A stretch of 64,000 bases of DNA from an uncultured Pelagibacteraceae bacterium (GTDB lineage: Bacteria; Pseudomonadota; Alphaproteobacteria; Pelagibacterales; Pelagibacteraceae). The notes under the pieces were generated by a model. It was given only the letters and a program-made list of their open reading frames with translations. It ran no database searches and was not told where the DNA came from. Made by a program: the position numbers and the translations under genes. The stretch is taken from NCBI GenBank assembly GCA_902521075.1, contig CABYQM010000001.1, positions 1 to 64,000 on the forward strand, given 5' to 3'. Shown here piece by piece: positions 17,388 to 26,645 of this stretch. Each line of letters begins with the position of its first letter. Position 1 is the stretch's first letter.

Positions 17388-17969
17388 TCAAATTTCAATT
17401 TTATTCGTTAAACTTGATTTTTCTTTATCCTTCTTTTCTTTTAAAATCTTTTTTTCGGCTTTTTCTAAAGATTTTAATAAATCTTTTTGAGTAAAAAGAC
17501 CCATAGCAACAGGATCTTTTGAATTTAAACTATTGTAATTCCAATAACTTTTGTTTCTTATTGCGCTCACAGATGATTTTGTTATTCCAACTAATTTAGC
17601 AATTTGAGAGTCCTTTAAAATTGAATGATTTTTTATTAACCATAGTGCTGAATCAGGTTTGTCTTGACGTTTCGATAAAGGAACATATTTCTTTATTTTT
17701 TTTTCAGTATTTTTAATTTCAATATCTTCATTTATTATATTTAAAGGTCTATCTTCATCTCCTGAGGATAATTCTATTTCTTCTCTTGTTAATTGACCTG
17801 AATTAATAGGGTTGTACCCAACAATTCCTTTTGCAACTTCTCCATCTGCTATACCCTGAACTTCTACTTCATGTAATTTACAAAAATCAGCAATTTGTTT
17901 AAAAGTTAATGATGTATTTTCTACAAGCCAAACCGCTGTAGCCATTGGCATTAAAGGAGCTTTTGACAT
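17388..17969 (-). CDS. trcR: Cell-cycle transcriptional regulator TrcR (DUF1013)
   Basis: The 193-residue protein begins KAPLMPMATAVWLVENTSLTFKQIADFC, then LHEVEVQGIADGEV and GYNPINSGQLTREEI, the unmistakable DUF1013 pattern. A second repeat-like helix-turn-helix is seen in LIKNHSILKDSQIAKLVG. In alphaproteobacteria this family (TrcR) binds DNA and is tied to cell-cycle control. The start overlaps the rpmE stop by one base. The lysine-rich tail is probably disordered. Confidence 0.9.
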   Translation of the reverse strand: MSKAPLMPMATAVWLVENTSLTFKQIADFCKLHEVEVQGIADGEVAKGIVGYNPINSGQLTREEIELSSGDEDRPLNIINEDIEIKNTEKKIKKYVPLSKRQDKPDSALWLIKNHSILKDSQIAKLVGITKSSVSAIRNKSYWNYNSLNSKDPVAMGLFTQKDLLKSLEKAEKKILKEKKDKEKSSLTNKIEI

Positions 17970-18199
17970 TAATTTTTATTCTCAGATCTAAAATTTTGGA
18001 ATTTCTTGTTAAATTTACTTATTCTTCCCTTGTCTAATATTTTCTGTTTTCCACCAGTCCATGCCGAATGTGATTTTGGATCAATTTCTAACTTTAGAAC
18101 TTCGTTCTCTTGTCCCCAAGTTGATCTAGTCTCAAATTGACTACCGTCAGTCATCTCGACTTTTATTTTATGATATTTTGGGTGTATATTTTTTTTCAT
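17969..18199 (-). CDS. rpmE: 50S ribosomal protein L31
   Basis: The 76-residue protein [19 protein letters not shown], then FETRSTWG, then [14 protein letters not shown] is the type-A-derived L31 without zinc cysteines, as seen in alphaproteobacteria. It is a large-subunit protein at the central protuberance. Its stop overlaps the trcR start; 35 nt separate it from the inositol-phosphatase gene upstream. Confidence 0.95.
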   Translation of the reverse strand: MKKNIHPKYHKIKVEMTDGSQFETRSTWGQENEVLKLEIDPKSHSAWTGGKQKILDKGRISKFNKKFQNFRSENKN

Positions 18200-18234
18200 G
18201 CGCTGCCTTATAGCAAAAATGACTTTAAAAACAA

Positions 18235-18981
18235 TTAAAACTTACCTATTTTTTTTACCATTTTTTCATAAATATTTGGATTTCCAGCTCTAATATCAAT
18301 TTTATTTATTTTATAATTGTAAATATTATTTACTTTACCACCAGCCTCTTCAATAATAATTTTTCCAGCCGCGACATCCCATAAATTTATTTTGTCATGA
18401 AAATAACCATCAAACCTACCACAACCTACGTAAGCCAGATCTAATGCCGCGCATCCAGTATTTCTTAAATTCAACTTTGGATAAATTAATTTTATGCCTT
18501 CACAATTAGAAGCAAACAAGCATTCATCAAGATTTGATTTATTTGAAACTCTTATTCTTAGGTTATTTATGTAAGCTCCATTATCTTTTTCGGCGTAAAA
18601 TACTTCATTTTTAATAGGATCATATATTAAACCAATTATTATTTCATCATCAGCTTGTAATGCTACTGATATTGCGAAATGTGGAATTCCGTGTAAAAAA
18701 TTAGTTGTTCCATCTATTGGGTCAATTATCCAAAAAATATTCTTATTTTTATTTATTATTTTACCAGTTTCTTCTGTTATGAATGAATAATTTTTTTTTG
18801 ACTTTGATAGCTCGTCTATAAGAATTTTTTCTACTCTTTTGTCAGTTTTTGTTACAAAATCTTTTGGACCTTTTTTTGATACTTGTAAATTTTCAATTTC
18901 TCCAAAATCTCGTATTATCACCTTTGCAGCTTTTTCACATGCTTTAATCATTAAATTTAAGTTTGGCGATATTGAATTCAT
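18235..18981 (-). CDS. suhB: Inositol monophosphatase family protein
   Basis: The 248-residue protein has the metal-site motifs [30 protein letters not shown] and [16 protein letters not shown], which define the lithium-sensitive phosphatase family. Length matches SuhB. Its role may be inositol-1-phosphate hydrolysis or, as in E. coli, rRNA antitermination; the sequence alone does not decide. It is 1 nt from efp in the same operon. Confidence 0.88.
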   Translation of the reverse strand: MNSISPNLNLMIKACEKAAKVIIRDFGEIENLQVSKKGPKDFVTKTDKRVEKILIDELSKSKKNYSFITEETGKIINKNKNIFWIIDPIDGTTNFLHGIPHFAISVALQADDEIIIGLIYDPIKNEVFYAEKDNGAYINNLRIRVSNKSNLDECLFASNCEGIKLIYPKLNLRNTGCAALDLAYVGCGRFDGYFHDKINLWDVAAGKIIIEEAGGKVNNIYNYKINKIDIRAGNPNIYEKMVKKIGKF

Positions 18982-18982
18982 A

Positions 18983-19543
18983 TTAAATTTTTTTTACATA
19001 TTCCATTGTTCTTGTATCTATTATAATTGTGTCGTCGTTTTCTATGAATGGTGGAACTTGAATCTGTAATCCATTATAAAGAGTCGCTGGTTTATATGAA
19101 GATGAAACAGTTTGTCCTTTTATTGAAGCATCAGTAGTCTCAATTTTACAATTTATTTGGTTTGGAAGTATAATATTTAATGCTTTTTCATTGTGGAAGT
19201 TTATTGAAACTTCCAAATTTTCACTTAAAAGTTTGCCTTTTTCGCCAATAGTGTTTTTATCTATATCAATTTGATCAAATGTTTCTGGATTCATAAAGTG
19301 ATAGCTAGTTTCATCACTATACAAATAATTAAACTTTATTTCCTCAAGTGACGCCTTTTCTACTGTCTCACTTGATCTAAATCTTTCATTGAGTTTAGTA
19401 TTTTTGTTTAAACTTTTCATTTCAACTTGTGCAAAAGCACCCCCTTTTCCGGGTTTAACATGATTTGTTTTCAACACTTCCCATAAATCTTGTTTGTAAT
19501 CTAATATCATTCCAACTCTTATTTCTGTAGCATTAATTTTCAT
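18983..19543 (-). CDS. efp: Translation elongation factor P
   Basis: The 186-residue protein has the three-domain EF-P layout: INATEIRVGMILDY, the loop VKPGKGGAFAQV with the modifiable lysine, YHFMNPETFDQI, and the C-terminal TDASIKGQTVSSSYKPATL, then GLQIQVPPFIENDD. It rescues ribosomes stalled at polyproline. No lysine-modifying enzyme (EpmA/B) is visible in the window. It overlaps thiE by 4 nt. Confidence 0.97.
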   Translation of the reverse strand: MKINATEIRVGMILDYKQDLWEVLKTNHVKPGKGGAFAQVEMKSLNKNTKLNERFRSSETVEKASLEEIKFNYLYSDETSYHFMNPETFDQIDIDKNTIGEKGKLLSENLEVSINFHNEKALNIILPNQINCKIETTDASIKGQTVSSSYKPATLYNGLQIQVPPFIENDDTIIIDTRTMEYVKKI

Positions 19544-20157
19544 TTTAAATTTTTAATTGCTTCGTGCGGTTTTAATTTTTTATTTTTCCAAATGTAGCCT
19601 GAGATAGCCAAAAAATCTGCATTATTCAATAATAGTTTTTTATAATTATTTTGATTAATTCCACCTATTGCAACAATAGGCATATTTATGATTTTCTTAA
19701 TTTTTTTTAATCTACTTACACTTGCTTTGTGCTTAACTTTTTTCGTATTTGATTTAAAAAATGCCCCTAAAGCAATATAATTTGCTCCATTTAATTTTGC
19801 TTTTTTTGCAAGTTTAAGTGAATTGTGACATGTTACACCTATAATTTTTTTATTTAAAATTTTTTTTGCTTGTGTAATATTCATATCTTTTTGACCTAAA
19901 TGACATCCATCAGCTTGAACTTTTAAAGCAAGGTATGGATCATCATTAATTAAAAATTTGACACGATATTTTCGACAAATTTTTAATATTTTCTTAGCAT
20001 TTAAAATTTTTTTATTTAAAGCTTCTTTTTTTTGTCTCAATTGAAAGAATTTAACTTTCCTAGTTTGAAAAATTATTTCTAGAGTTTTAAAAAAAGATTT
20101 TTCGATAATTTTATTTGGAGATATTAAATAAATGAATTTTTTTTTCTTAATTTTCAA
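19540..20157 (-). CDS. thiE: Thiamine-phosphate synthase
   Basis: The TIM barrel shows FFQLRQK, LINDDPYLALKVQADGCHLG, GVTCHN, YIALGAFFKS and PIVAIGGIN. These are ThiE positions for HMP-PP and thiazole-phosphate binding. The track start at 20232 would overlap fba by 86 nt with an unrelated reading; the TTG at 20157 gives a 205-residue protein of normal length (MKIKKKKFIYLIS) and an 11-nt overlap, and is preferred. It makes thiamine phosphate and pairs functionally with thiD at 39187. ThiE/TenI paralogues are an alternative. Confidence 0.8.
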   Translation of the reverse strand: MKIKKKKFIYLISPNKIIEKSFFKTLEIIFQTRKVKFFQLRQKKEALNKKILNAKKILKICRKYRVKFLINDDPYLALKVQADGCHLGQKDMNITQAKKILNKKIIGVTCHNSLKLAKKAKLNGANYIALGAFFKSNTKKVKHKASVSRLKKIKKIINMPIVAIGGINQNNYKKLLLNNADFLAISGYIWKNKKLKPHEAIKNLK

Positions 20158-21154
20158 GATTTTCTGACCACTTTCCCTGTGCTGCCAAGGTACACATTTT
20201 AGCTCGATGATCGAATATTTTCTGAGTTCCACTTATGTTATTGATATCTTTAGACCAAAATTTTAAAGCACTTTGCTGAAGAGCTCTTCCGTATGAATAG
20301 GTCATAATAAAATTAGTATTATTTTTTTTATTTATTTTGTTAAGGTTTGCTGTAGCTTCAATTTCTGTCTGACCACCTGAAAGAAATGCTATTCCAGGCA
20401 CTTCACTTGGTACACAATTTTTCAAACAATCTAATGTAAGTTCAGCTATTTCGTCATTTGAAATCTTCTCTTTTGAACTTGCTCCAGGAAGTACCATATT
20501 TGGTTTTAAAATTATCCCACTTAGGTCAACTTTATTTAAATATAATTCTTCAAAGCATTTCTTAATTACCTCTGATGTTTTGTTGAAGCAAGTTTTTGCT
20601 GAATGATTTCCATCCATTAAAACTTCCGGTTCTATAATAGGCACCATACGGGTTTCTTGAACTAATGCTGCATATCTTGCTAGTGCATGTGCATTTGATG
20701 ATATAGATAATTTACTAGGATAATTATCCGATATTATATAAACCCCTCTCCATTTTGTAAATCTAGCACCTAAATTATAATAGTTTTTTAATCTCTCTCT
20801 CAAACCATCTAATCCTTCTGTAATTTTTTCCTCTATTGATCCAGCCAAATCTTTTGCCCCTGTATCAACTTTAATCCCAGTAACCCCCCCGTTATACTCA
20901 ATTAATTCTGGTATTGATTTACCATCAGATGCTTTTTGTTTAATAGTTTCATCATATAATATAACTCCTCCTATACATTCTTTCATTGAACGAGAAGAGA
21001 AAAGTGTTTCTCTAAAAACTAATCGATTTTTTTCGTTAGACTCAACATTGACAGATGCAAGTCTTTTTGTCATTGTTGCCGTGCTCTCATCAGCAGCAAG
21101 AATACCTTTTCCATTTGATAATATTTTAAGAGCTATACCGTTTAATTCTGACAT
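20147..21154 (-). CDS. fba: Fructose-bisphosphate aldolase, class I
   Basis: The 335-residue protein has GILAADESTATMTKRL, the WRGVY region, PIIEPEVLMDG, ILKPNMVLPG containing the Schiff-base lysine, and FLSGGQTE. These are the marks of the eukaryote-type class I aldolase also found in proteobacteria. It cleaves or forms fructose-1,6-bisphosphate without metal. It lies 0 nt from pgk in the order tkt-gap-pgk-fba, a gluconeogenic/glycolytic block. Confidence 0.96.
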   Translation of the reverse strand: MSELNGIALKILSNGKGILAADESTATMTKRLASVNVESNEKNRLVFRETLFSSRSMKECIGGVILYDETIKQKASDGKSIPELIEYNGGVTGIKVDTGAKDLAGSIEEKITEGLDGLRERLKNYYNLGARFTKWRGVYIISDNYPSKLSISSNAHALARYAALVQETRMVPIIEPEVLMDGNHSAKTCFNKTSEVIKKCFEELYLNKVDLSGIILKPNMVLPGASSKEKISNDEIAELTLDCLKNCVPSEVPGIAFLSGGQTEIEATANLNKINKKNNTNFIMTYSYGRALQQSALKFWSKDINNISGTQKIFDHRAKMCTLAAQGKWSENLEN

Positions 21155-22327
21155 TTAATTTAATGCTTTTATACCAGGAAGAACTTTGCCTTCAAGATAT
21201 TCCAAAAAAGCTCCACCAGCAGTTGAAACAAAATTGAATTTTTTTTCAATATTCAAAGTGTTTATTACAGCAACTGTATCACCTCCACCAACAACGGAAA
21301 ATATTTCTTCTCCTTTGTTGGCGATATGTTTTGCAACTTCAAAGCTTCCGTTAGAAAAATTAGAATTTTCAAAATAACCCAATGGCCCATTCCATAATAA
21401 AGAAGAGGATTTATCAATTATACTCAGTATTTCCTTTAAACTTTTAGGGCCAATATCAAGTATCATATCATCATCTTCAATATCGCTGAATTCTTTTTCT
21501 GTTGACCTATCATTTAGTTTTTTCCCAACTTTTGTGTCTATTGGAGTATAGATTTTACAATTATTGTTTTTTGCATGTGAAAATATTTCTTTAATAACAC
21601 TATTTAGATTTCTTTCATAAATTGATTTGCCAATTTTTAAACCATTATATTTAAATATATTATTTGCCATTGCTCCTACAATAATAATGTTGTCAAACTT
21701 AGGTATTAAATTTTTAATTATGTTTATTTTTGAAGATATTTTTGAGCCACCTATAATACATGTGATTGGTTTTTTTATGTTTAAAGTAATTTTATTCAAT
21801 GCCTCAACTTCAGTGTTGATTTGTATTCCGCAATAGGAAGGAATATACTTCGTAATTCTTGTAATTGATGCATGTTCTCTATGCGAACATGAGAATGCAT
21901 CATTTACATAAATCTCACCTAAACCTGCCAATTTTTGCGAAAACTCATCATCATTATTTTCTTCCTCTGGGTAAAATCTAATATTTTCAAGCAATACAAT
22001 TTGCAATTTTGAATTTTTAAAAATATCCTCTTTTTTTAAATTATAAATATTTTCTTTTATAAGAAGAATTTTTTTATTTATTTTTTGCTTTAAATAAGAA
22101 GTAATTGGTTCTAGTGATAGATCATTGCATACTTTCCCTTTTGGTCTACCTATATGAGAAATAATTATGATTTTAGCTTTTTTCGATAAAAGAAATTTTA
22201 TAGTTGGTAAAATTTTATCTATTCTATTAGTATCAGTAATCTTTCCATTTAATATCGGGACATTCAAATCTAATCTTAAAAGGATTTTTTTATTTTCAAT
22301 ATGGTTTAAGTTTTCAATGGACTTCAT
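21155..22327 (-). CDS. pgk: Phosphoglycerate kinase
   Basis: The 390-residue protein has LLRLDLNVP, TNRIDKILPTI, IISHIGRPKG, LLENIRFYPEE, CIIGGSKISSKI, LWNGPLGYFE, and VVGGGDTVAVI. Both the 3-phosphoglycerate and ATP domains are complete. It reversibly transfers phosphate between 1,3-bisphosphoglycerate and ADP. It sits 2 nt after gap. Confidence 0.97.
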   Translation of the reverse strand: MKSIENLNHIENKKILLRLDLNVPILNGKITDTNRIDKILPTIKFLLSKKAKIIIISHIGRPKGKVCNDLSLEPITSYLKQKINKKILLIKENIYNLKKEDIFKNSKLQIVLLENIRFYPEEENNDDEFSQKLAGLGEIYVNDAFSCSHREHASITRITKYIPSYCGIQINTEVEALNKITLNIKKPITCIIGGSKISSKINIIKNLIPKFDNIIIVGAMANNIFKYNGLKIGKSIYERNLNSVIKEIFSHAKNNNCKIYTPIDTKVGKKLNDRSTEKEFSDIEDDDMILDIGPKSLKEILSIIDKSSSLLWNGPLGYFENSNFSNGSFEVAKHIANKGEEIFSVVGGGDTVAVINTLNIEKKFNFVSTAGGAFLEYLEGKVLPGIKALN

Positions 22328-22329
22328 TA

Positions 22330-23334
22330 TTAGATTTTGCTTATATACTTAGCAATATCACACATTCTATTGGAAAAACCCCATTCGTTATCGTACCAAG
22401 CAGATATTTTTCCCATATTATTTCCCATCACATTTGTTAGAGATGCATCTATGACTGCAGATGACGCATTATGATTAAAGTCGATAGAAACTAGTTTCTC
22501 TTTACTAACACTTAAAATATTTTTTGGATAACTATTAGAAGCTTTTAAAAGAGCATCATTGATTTTATTAATTGTAATATTTTTTTTTACATTGAATATA
22601 AATTCAACTAAAGAAACATTTGCTATTGGCACTCTCATAGCTACTCCTTGTAGCTTGCCTTTTAATGAGGGTATAATTTCTCCAATTGCTTTGGATGCAC
22701 CAGTAGAAGTAGGAACTATTGATTGGCTTGCTGATCTTGCTCTTCTTGGATCTTTGTGAGAATTATCTAATATCCTTTGATCGCTAGTAAATGCATGTAT
22801 CGTTGTCATGAACCCATTTAAAATTACAAAATTTGTATTAATAACATCTGCGACAGGAGCCAAACAATTAGTAGTGCATGATGCTGCAGAAATAATTTTA
22901 TCATTCTTACTTATTCGTTTATGGTTAACTCCAAAAACAATTGTTTTATCTGCCATTTTACATGGAGCTGATACTATCACCTTTTTTACACCATTTTTTA
23001 AATGAGGAAGTAATTGTTCTCTTGCGTTAAATTTGCCTGTGCACTCAAAGACATAATCAACATTGAATTTTTTCCATTTTATATCATTTATATTGGTATG
23101 TTGAGTATAGGATATTTTTTTTTCATTTATTTTTATAAAATTTTGGTCGGATTTTATTTGAGCATCAAATCTGCCATGAATTGAATCATATTTTAACAAA
23201 TTTGAACAAATTTCAGAACTTGATCTATTATTAATATGATTAATTGTTATTGTTTTTTTATGATTTTCATATACAGACCTGGCTATCATTCTGCCAATTC
23301 TTCCCATACCATTAATACCAATTTTAATTGTCAT
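22330..23334 (-). CDS. gap: Glyceraldehyde-3-phosphate dehydrogenase, altered cofactor loop
   Basis: The 334-residue enzyme has KIGINGMGRIGRMIARS, the catalytic SAASCTTNCLAPV, HAFTSDQRI and WYDNEWGFSNRM. Where NAD-type enzymes have IND-LLD at the end of strand 2, this one reads INNRSSS, so the aspartate that binds the adenosine ribose is Asn, followed by Arg-Ser. That is the kind of change associated with NADP acceptance (inference). Another oddity is DSIHGRF, which is normal for the family. Overlaps tkt by 4 nt. Confidence 0.95.
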   Translation of the reverse strand: MTIKIGINGMGRIGRMIARSVYENHKKTITINHINNRSSSEICSNLLKYDSIHGRFDAQIKSDQNFIKINEKKISYTQHTNINDIKWKKFNVDYVFECTGKFNAREQLLPHLKNGVKKVIVSAPCKMADKTIVFGVNHKRISKNDKIISAASCTTNCLAPVADVINTNFVILNGFMTTIHAFTSDQRILDNSHKDPRRARSASQSIVPTSTGASKAIGEIIPSLKGKLQGVAMRVPIANVSLVEFIFNVKKNITINKINDALLKASNSYPKNILSVSKEKLVSIDFNHNASSAVIDASLTNVMGNNMGKISAWYDNEWGFSNRMCDIAKYISKI

Positions 23335-25286
23335 TTTTTAATATAAGAATTTATTTTTTTACTAATTTTATCACTACTCAAACCAAAATGATCATAAATT
23401 TTTTTAAAAGGAGCACTCTTACCAAAGTCTTCTATAGAAAAACATAAGCCCTTTTTAATATATTTATTCCAAGACATTTTTGATCCTGCCTCTATTGCAA
23501 ATATATTTTTGCTTTCATTTAAAATTTTGTTCTTATAGTTATTGCTTTGATTTTCGAATAATTCTTGGCAAGGCATAGATATTACTTTTGAATAGATCTT
23601 TTGTTTGGCCAATTTGTGACTAGTCTCAATTGCAAGATTTACCTCAGAACCAGAAGCAAGAATAGTGACTTTAATTTTTTTACCAGTTCTTAATACTTCG
23701 TAAGCGCCCAAAGAGCATTTATTATTTTTACTAAAACTAGTCCTAATTGGCTTCAAATTTTGTCTTGTCAAAGCTAGAATGCTAGGTGTTTTTTTACTTT
23801 TTAAGGCTATATCCCAACATTCTATCGTCTCAGTTTGATCTGCAGGCCTCAAGATGTTCAAATTGGGGACAGATCTTAAGGATGCAAGTTGTTCAATTGG
23901 TTGATGAGTTGGTCCATCTTCCCCTAAGCCTATTGAGTCATGTGTCATAACATAAATTACTCTTTGCTTCATTATTGAGGATAACCTTATTGAAGGTTTG
24001 CAATAGTCCGAAAATATTAAAAAAGTCCCCCCATAAGGTATAAAATGACTATGAAGTGCCAATCCATTCATTATACCACTCATTCCATGTTCTCTCACAC
24101 CATAGTGAATGTAATTACCGTCAAAGTTATTTGACTTGATAATTTTATGTAATTTAGTTTTTGTATTATTTGATCCAGCTAAATCTGCAGAACCACCTAT
24201 TAAAGTATTTCTCTCTTTAAGTATTGCTGACAAAAATTCTTCTGATGACTTCCTTGTTGCTAAAGATTTTAGATTTTTTACCGCATCTTTTTTTTGTCTT
24301 ATAACTGAATTTGAAATATTATTTTTTATGAAATTTTTAAATTTAAATTTGTGTTTATTAAAACTTTTATTCCAATTTTTTTCTTTTTTTAATCCGTTTT
24401 TACCTATTTTTCTCCACTCATTTAGAATCTTTTGAGGTATTTTAAAAGGTTTGTGTCTCCAATTTAAATTTTTTCTTACTAATTCAATTTCCGCTGTTCC
24501 AAGTGGACTTCCGTGTGAGGATGCTTTTCCACTTTTATTTGGAGATCCAAAACCTATTTTTGTTTTACACGAGATAACTGTTGGTTTTTTTGAATTTTGG
24601 GCTTTTTTTAATGCATTATAAATTTGTCTATTATTGTGACCGTTAATTAAAATATAGTTCCATCCATAACTCTTAAACCTATTTTTAAAGTCATCCGACA
24701 CCGCTAAACTTGTCGGACCATCAATAGAAATTGAATTATTGTCAAAAAGCATTATAAGATTTTTTAGTTTTAAATGACCAGCAAGACTCATTGCTTCGTG
24801 GCTAATTCCCTCCATTAAACAACCATCACCGGCTAATACATAAGTCTTATGATTAATTAAATTTTTACCTAATTTTTTTTTCAAAATTTCCTCTGCTATT
24901 GCAAATCCTACTGAATTAGCAATTCCTTGACCAAGAGGACCTGTGGTAGTTTCAATACCTGAATTAGGATGATACTCAGGATGTCCAGCACAAATTGAAT
25001 TTAATTGTCTAAATTTTTTTATGCTATTAATTCCTACACTCTTATATCCAGTTAGATATAAGAGAGAATACAGTAGCATCGAACCATGCCCTGCTGATAA
25101 AACGAATCTATCTCTATTTAGCCAGTTAGGATTTGCAGGGTTAAATTTTAAGAAATATTTAAATAATATTGTTGCAACGTCTGCCATACCCATTGGCATT
25201 CCTGGATGACCAGAATTGGCTTTTTGCACCGCATCTATTGATAAAAAACGAATAGCATTCGATAAATTTTTTTCTTTGTTTTTCAA
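23331..25286 (-). CDS. tkt: Transketolase
   Basis: The 651-residue protein has SGHPGMPMGMADV, GHPEYHPNSGIETTTGPLGQG, the thiamine diphosphate site GDGCLMEGISHEAMSLAGH, LIMLFDNNSISIDG, FGVREHGMSGIM-type pyrimidine-domain sequence (YGVREHGMSGIMNG), and HDSIGLGEDGPTHQP. It transfers C2 units between pentose and triose phosphates. First gene of the minus-strand operon; it is divergent from the coiled-coil gene across 52 nt that must hold both promoters. Confidence 0.97.
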   Translation of the reverse strand: MKNKEKNLSNAIRFLSIDAVQKANSGHPGMPMGMADVATILFKYFLKFNPANPNWLNRDRFVLSAGHGSMLLYSLLYLTGYKSVGINSIKKFRQLNSICAGHPEYHPNSGIETTTGPLGQGIANSVGFAIAEEILKKKLGKNLINHKTYVLAGDGCLMEGISHEAMSLAGHLKLKNLIMLFDNNSISIDGPTSLAVSDDFKNRFKSYGWNYILINGHNNRQIYNALKKAQNSKKPTVISCKTKIGFGSPNKSGKASSHGSPLGTAEIELVRKNLNWRHKPFKIPQKILNEWRKIGKNGLKKEKNWNKSFNKHKFKFKNFIKNNISNSVIRQKKDAVKNLKSLATRKSSEEFLSAILKERNTLIGGSADLAGSNNTKTKLHKIIKSNNFDGNYIHYGVREHGMSGIMNGLALHSHFIPYGGTFLIFSDYCKPSIRLSSIMKQRVIYVMTHDSIGLGEDGPTHQPIEQLASLRSVPNLNILRPADQTETIECWDIALKSKKTPSILALTRQNLKPIRTSFSKNNKCSLGAYEVLRTGKKIKVTILASGSEVNLAIETSHKLAKQKIYSKVISMPCQELFENQSNNYKNKILNESKNIFAIEAGSKMSWNKYIKKGLCFSIEDFGKSAPFKKIYDHFGLSSDKISKKINSYIKK

Positions 25287-25338
25287 AAAGTATCCTATCT
25301 AGACTTCGGTAAATCAATTTATTAATATAGATATATAT

Positions 25339-25662
25339 ATGAAAAACATTGATGAAAAAGAAAAAAAATTAACAGAAACTTTACAAAAATTGAGAGAAAT
25401 AAATATTAAAGATAATAAAGAAATAGATGAAACTATTATTTTAAAAGATCAAAAAAATCAATTAGAAATTGAAAAAAATCAGATTACTAAATCCATCCAA
25501 CACTTAGAGGAAGAAAATTTAAAACTTAAAAGTCAATTAAAAGAATTAAAAAAAGATTACGAAATTTCAAAAAGAAAAGAACATAAATTTACTGAAAAAA
25601 TTGATGAATTAAATCAAGAAACAGATAGTTTATTGGAAGAAATAGATAAATGGCAAATGTAA
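25339..25662 (+). CDS. Small coiled-coil protein upstream of zapA (DUF4164-like)
   Basis: The 107-residue protein is almost entirely charged heptads (KSIQHLEEENLKLKSQLKEL), with no signal peptide or TM segment. Alphaproteobacteria often carry a short coiled-coil protein of the DUF4164 type directly before zapA, and the 13-nt overlap with zapA fits this. A division-related role is inferred from the neighbour only. Low complexity makes family assignment by eye uncertain. Confidence 0.65.
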   Translation: MKNIDEKEKKLTETLQKLREINIKDNKEIDETIILKDQKNQLEIEKNQITKSIQHLEEENLKLKSQLKELKKDYEISKRKEHKFTEKIDELNQETDSLLEEIDKWQM

Positions 25663-26096
25663 ATATAAATTTTAATGGTAAAGAATATTTACTGTCTTGT
25701 GAAGATGGCCAAGAAGAACATTTGGAGCAATTATCATTGAGTTTAAATAAAAAGTTCAACAATTTAAAATTTGAACTTGGTAATATTGGCGAAAATAAAT
25801 TATTATTAATATCATCCATCAAAGTTATGGATGAATACTTTGAAACTAAAAAAAAAGTAGAACAGCAAATAAAGGAGCTTCAAGCAATAAAAGAAAGATT
25901 TAAAGAATTAAAATCTTTGGTTTATCAGTACAAAGAAAACAAAGAAAATGAAATTAAAAATTTAAGCTCAACACAAGAAGAACTTAAGAATGATATTGAA
26001 AACTACAAAATAAGTTATGAAAATTTAATAGACAAAGTAACTTTAGAAATAGAAGACTTTGTCAAAAAAAATAGTACAAATACTTCTGTTTCATAA
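25650..26096 (+). CDS. zapA: Cell division protein ZapA
   Basis: The 148-residue protein starts NVNINFNGKEYLLSCEDGQEEHL and continues LSLSLNKKFNNL and ENKLLLISSIKVMDEY, the ZapA globular head. A long C-terminal coiled coil follows, longer than in E. coli. ZapA bundles FtsZ filaments at the Z ring. It is overlapped by the upstream coiled-coil gene. The next start is 7 nt away, so there is no room for a 6S RNA gene here. Confidence 0.88.
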   Translation: MANVNINFNGKEYLLSCEDGQEEHLEQLSLSLNKKFNNLKFELGNIGENKLLLISSIKVMDEYFETKKKVEQQIKELQAIKERFKELKSLVYQYKENKENEIKNLSSTQEELKNDIENYKISYENLIDKVTLEIEDFVKKNSTNTSVS

Positions 26097-26103
26097 AATA
26101 TCA

Positions 26104-26643
26104 GTGTCAAAATTTAAATTAAGAAAAAAAATTATTATCTTAAGAAAAAAAAAATATTTTGAAATCAAAATAGGCAATAATATTATAAATAGTTTTTACA
26201 ATAAAATTAATCTATCAAAAAATAAAATTATTGGAGGTTATTTTCCAATAAATTTTGAATTTGATTGTTTGAAAATTCTAAAAAAATTTTATTCTAACGG
26301 TTATAGTATTTCGTTGCCAATTATAAAAAGAAATCATCAAATGGATTTTTATAAATGGGTTCCAAATGATCCTTTAACAATAAGCTCATTAGGAATTCCT
26401 CAGCCACTAAAATTGGAAAAAGTATACCCAGATATAATATTTGTACCAATAGTGGCTTTTGATAAATTCAGGAACAGAATTGGCTATGGTGGTGGATTTT
26501 ATGATAGATATTTAGAAAAAATTTCTCAAATTAAAAAATGTACAACAATTGGACTGGCTTTTTCACATCAAAAAGTTAATAAAATTAATGTTGAAAATTT
26601 TGATAGAAAATTAGATTTAATTTTGACTGAAAAATTAATGTAA
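26104..26643 (+). CDS. 5-formyltetrahydrofolate cyclo-ligase
   Basis: The family marker RIGYGGGFYDRYL and the N-terminal lysine/arginine-rich helix (FKLRKKIIILRKKKYFE) identify 5-FCL (YgfA/MTHFS). The track start at 26059 is a TTG inside zapA; the GTG at 26104 begins just after the zapA stop and gives 179 residues, the usual size. The enzyme converts 5-formyl-THF to 5,10-methenyl-THF with ATP. The zapA-then-5-FCL order is conserved in proteobacteria. Confidence 0.88.
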   Translation: MSKFKLRKKIIILRKKKYFEIKIGNNIINSFYNKINLSKNKIIGGYFPINFEFDCLKILKKFYSNGYSISLPIIKRNHQMDFYKWVPNDPLTISSLGIPQPLKLEKVYPDIIFVPIVAFDKFRNRIGYGGGFYDRYLEKISQIKKCTTIGLAFSHQKVNKINVENFDRKLDLILTEKLM

Positions 26644-26645
26644 AA

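Noticed and set aside
24136-24435. 99-aa hydrophobic ORF opposite tkt
   Set aside because: Phe/Leu-rich antisense translation of lysine-rich tkt codons, a common artefact in AT-rich genomes.
26090-26110. Possible 6S RNA gene between zapA and 5-FCL, its usual proteobacterial site
   Set aside because: Only 7 nt separate the zapA stop from the GTG start of 5-FCL, so a 6S RNA cannot fit there; it may be elsewhere.
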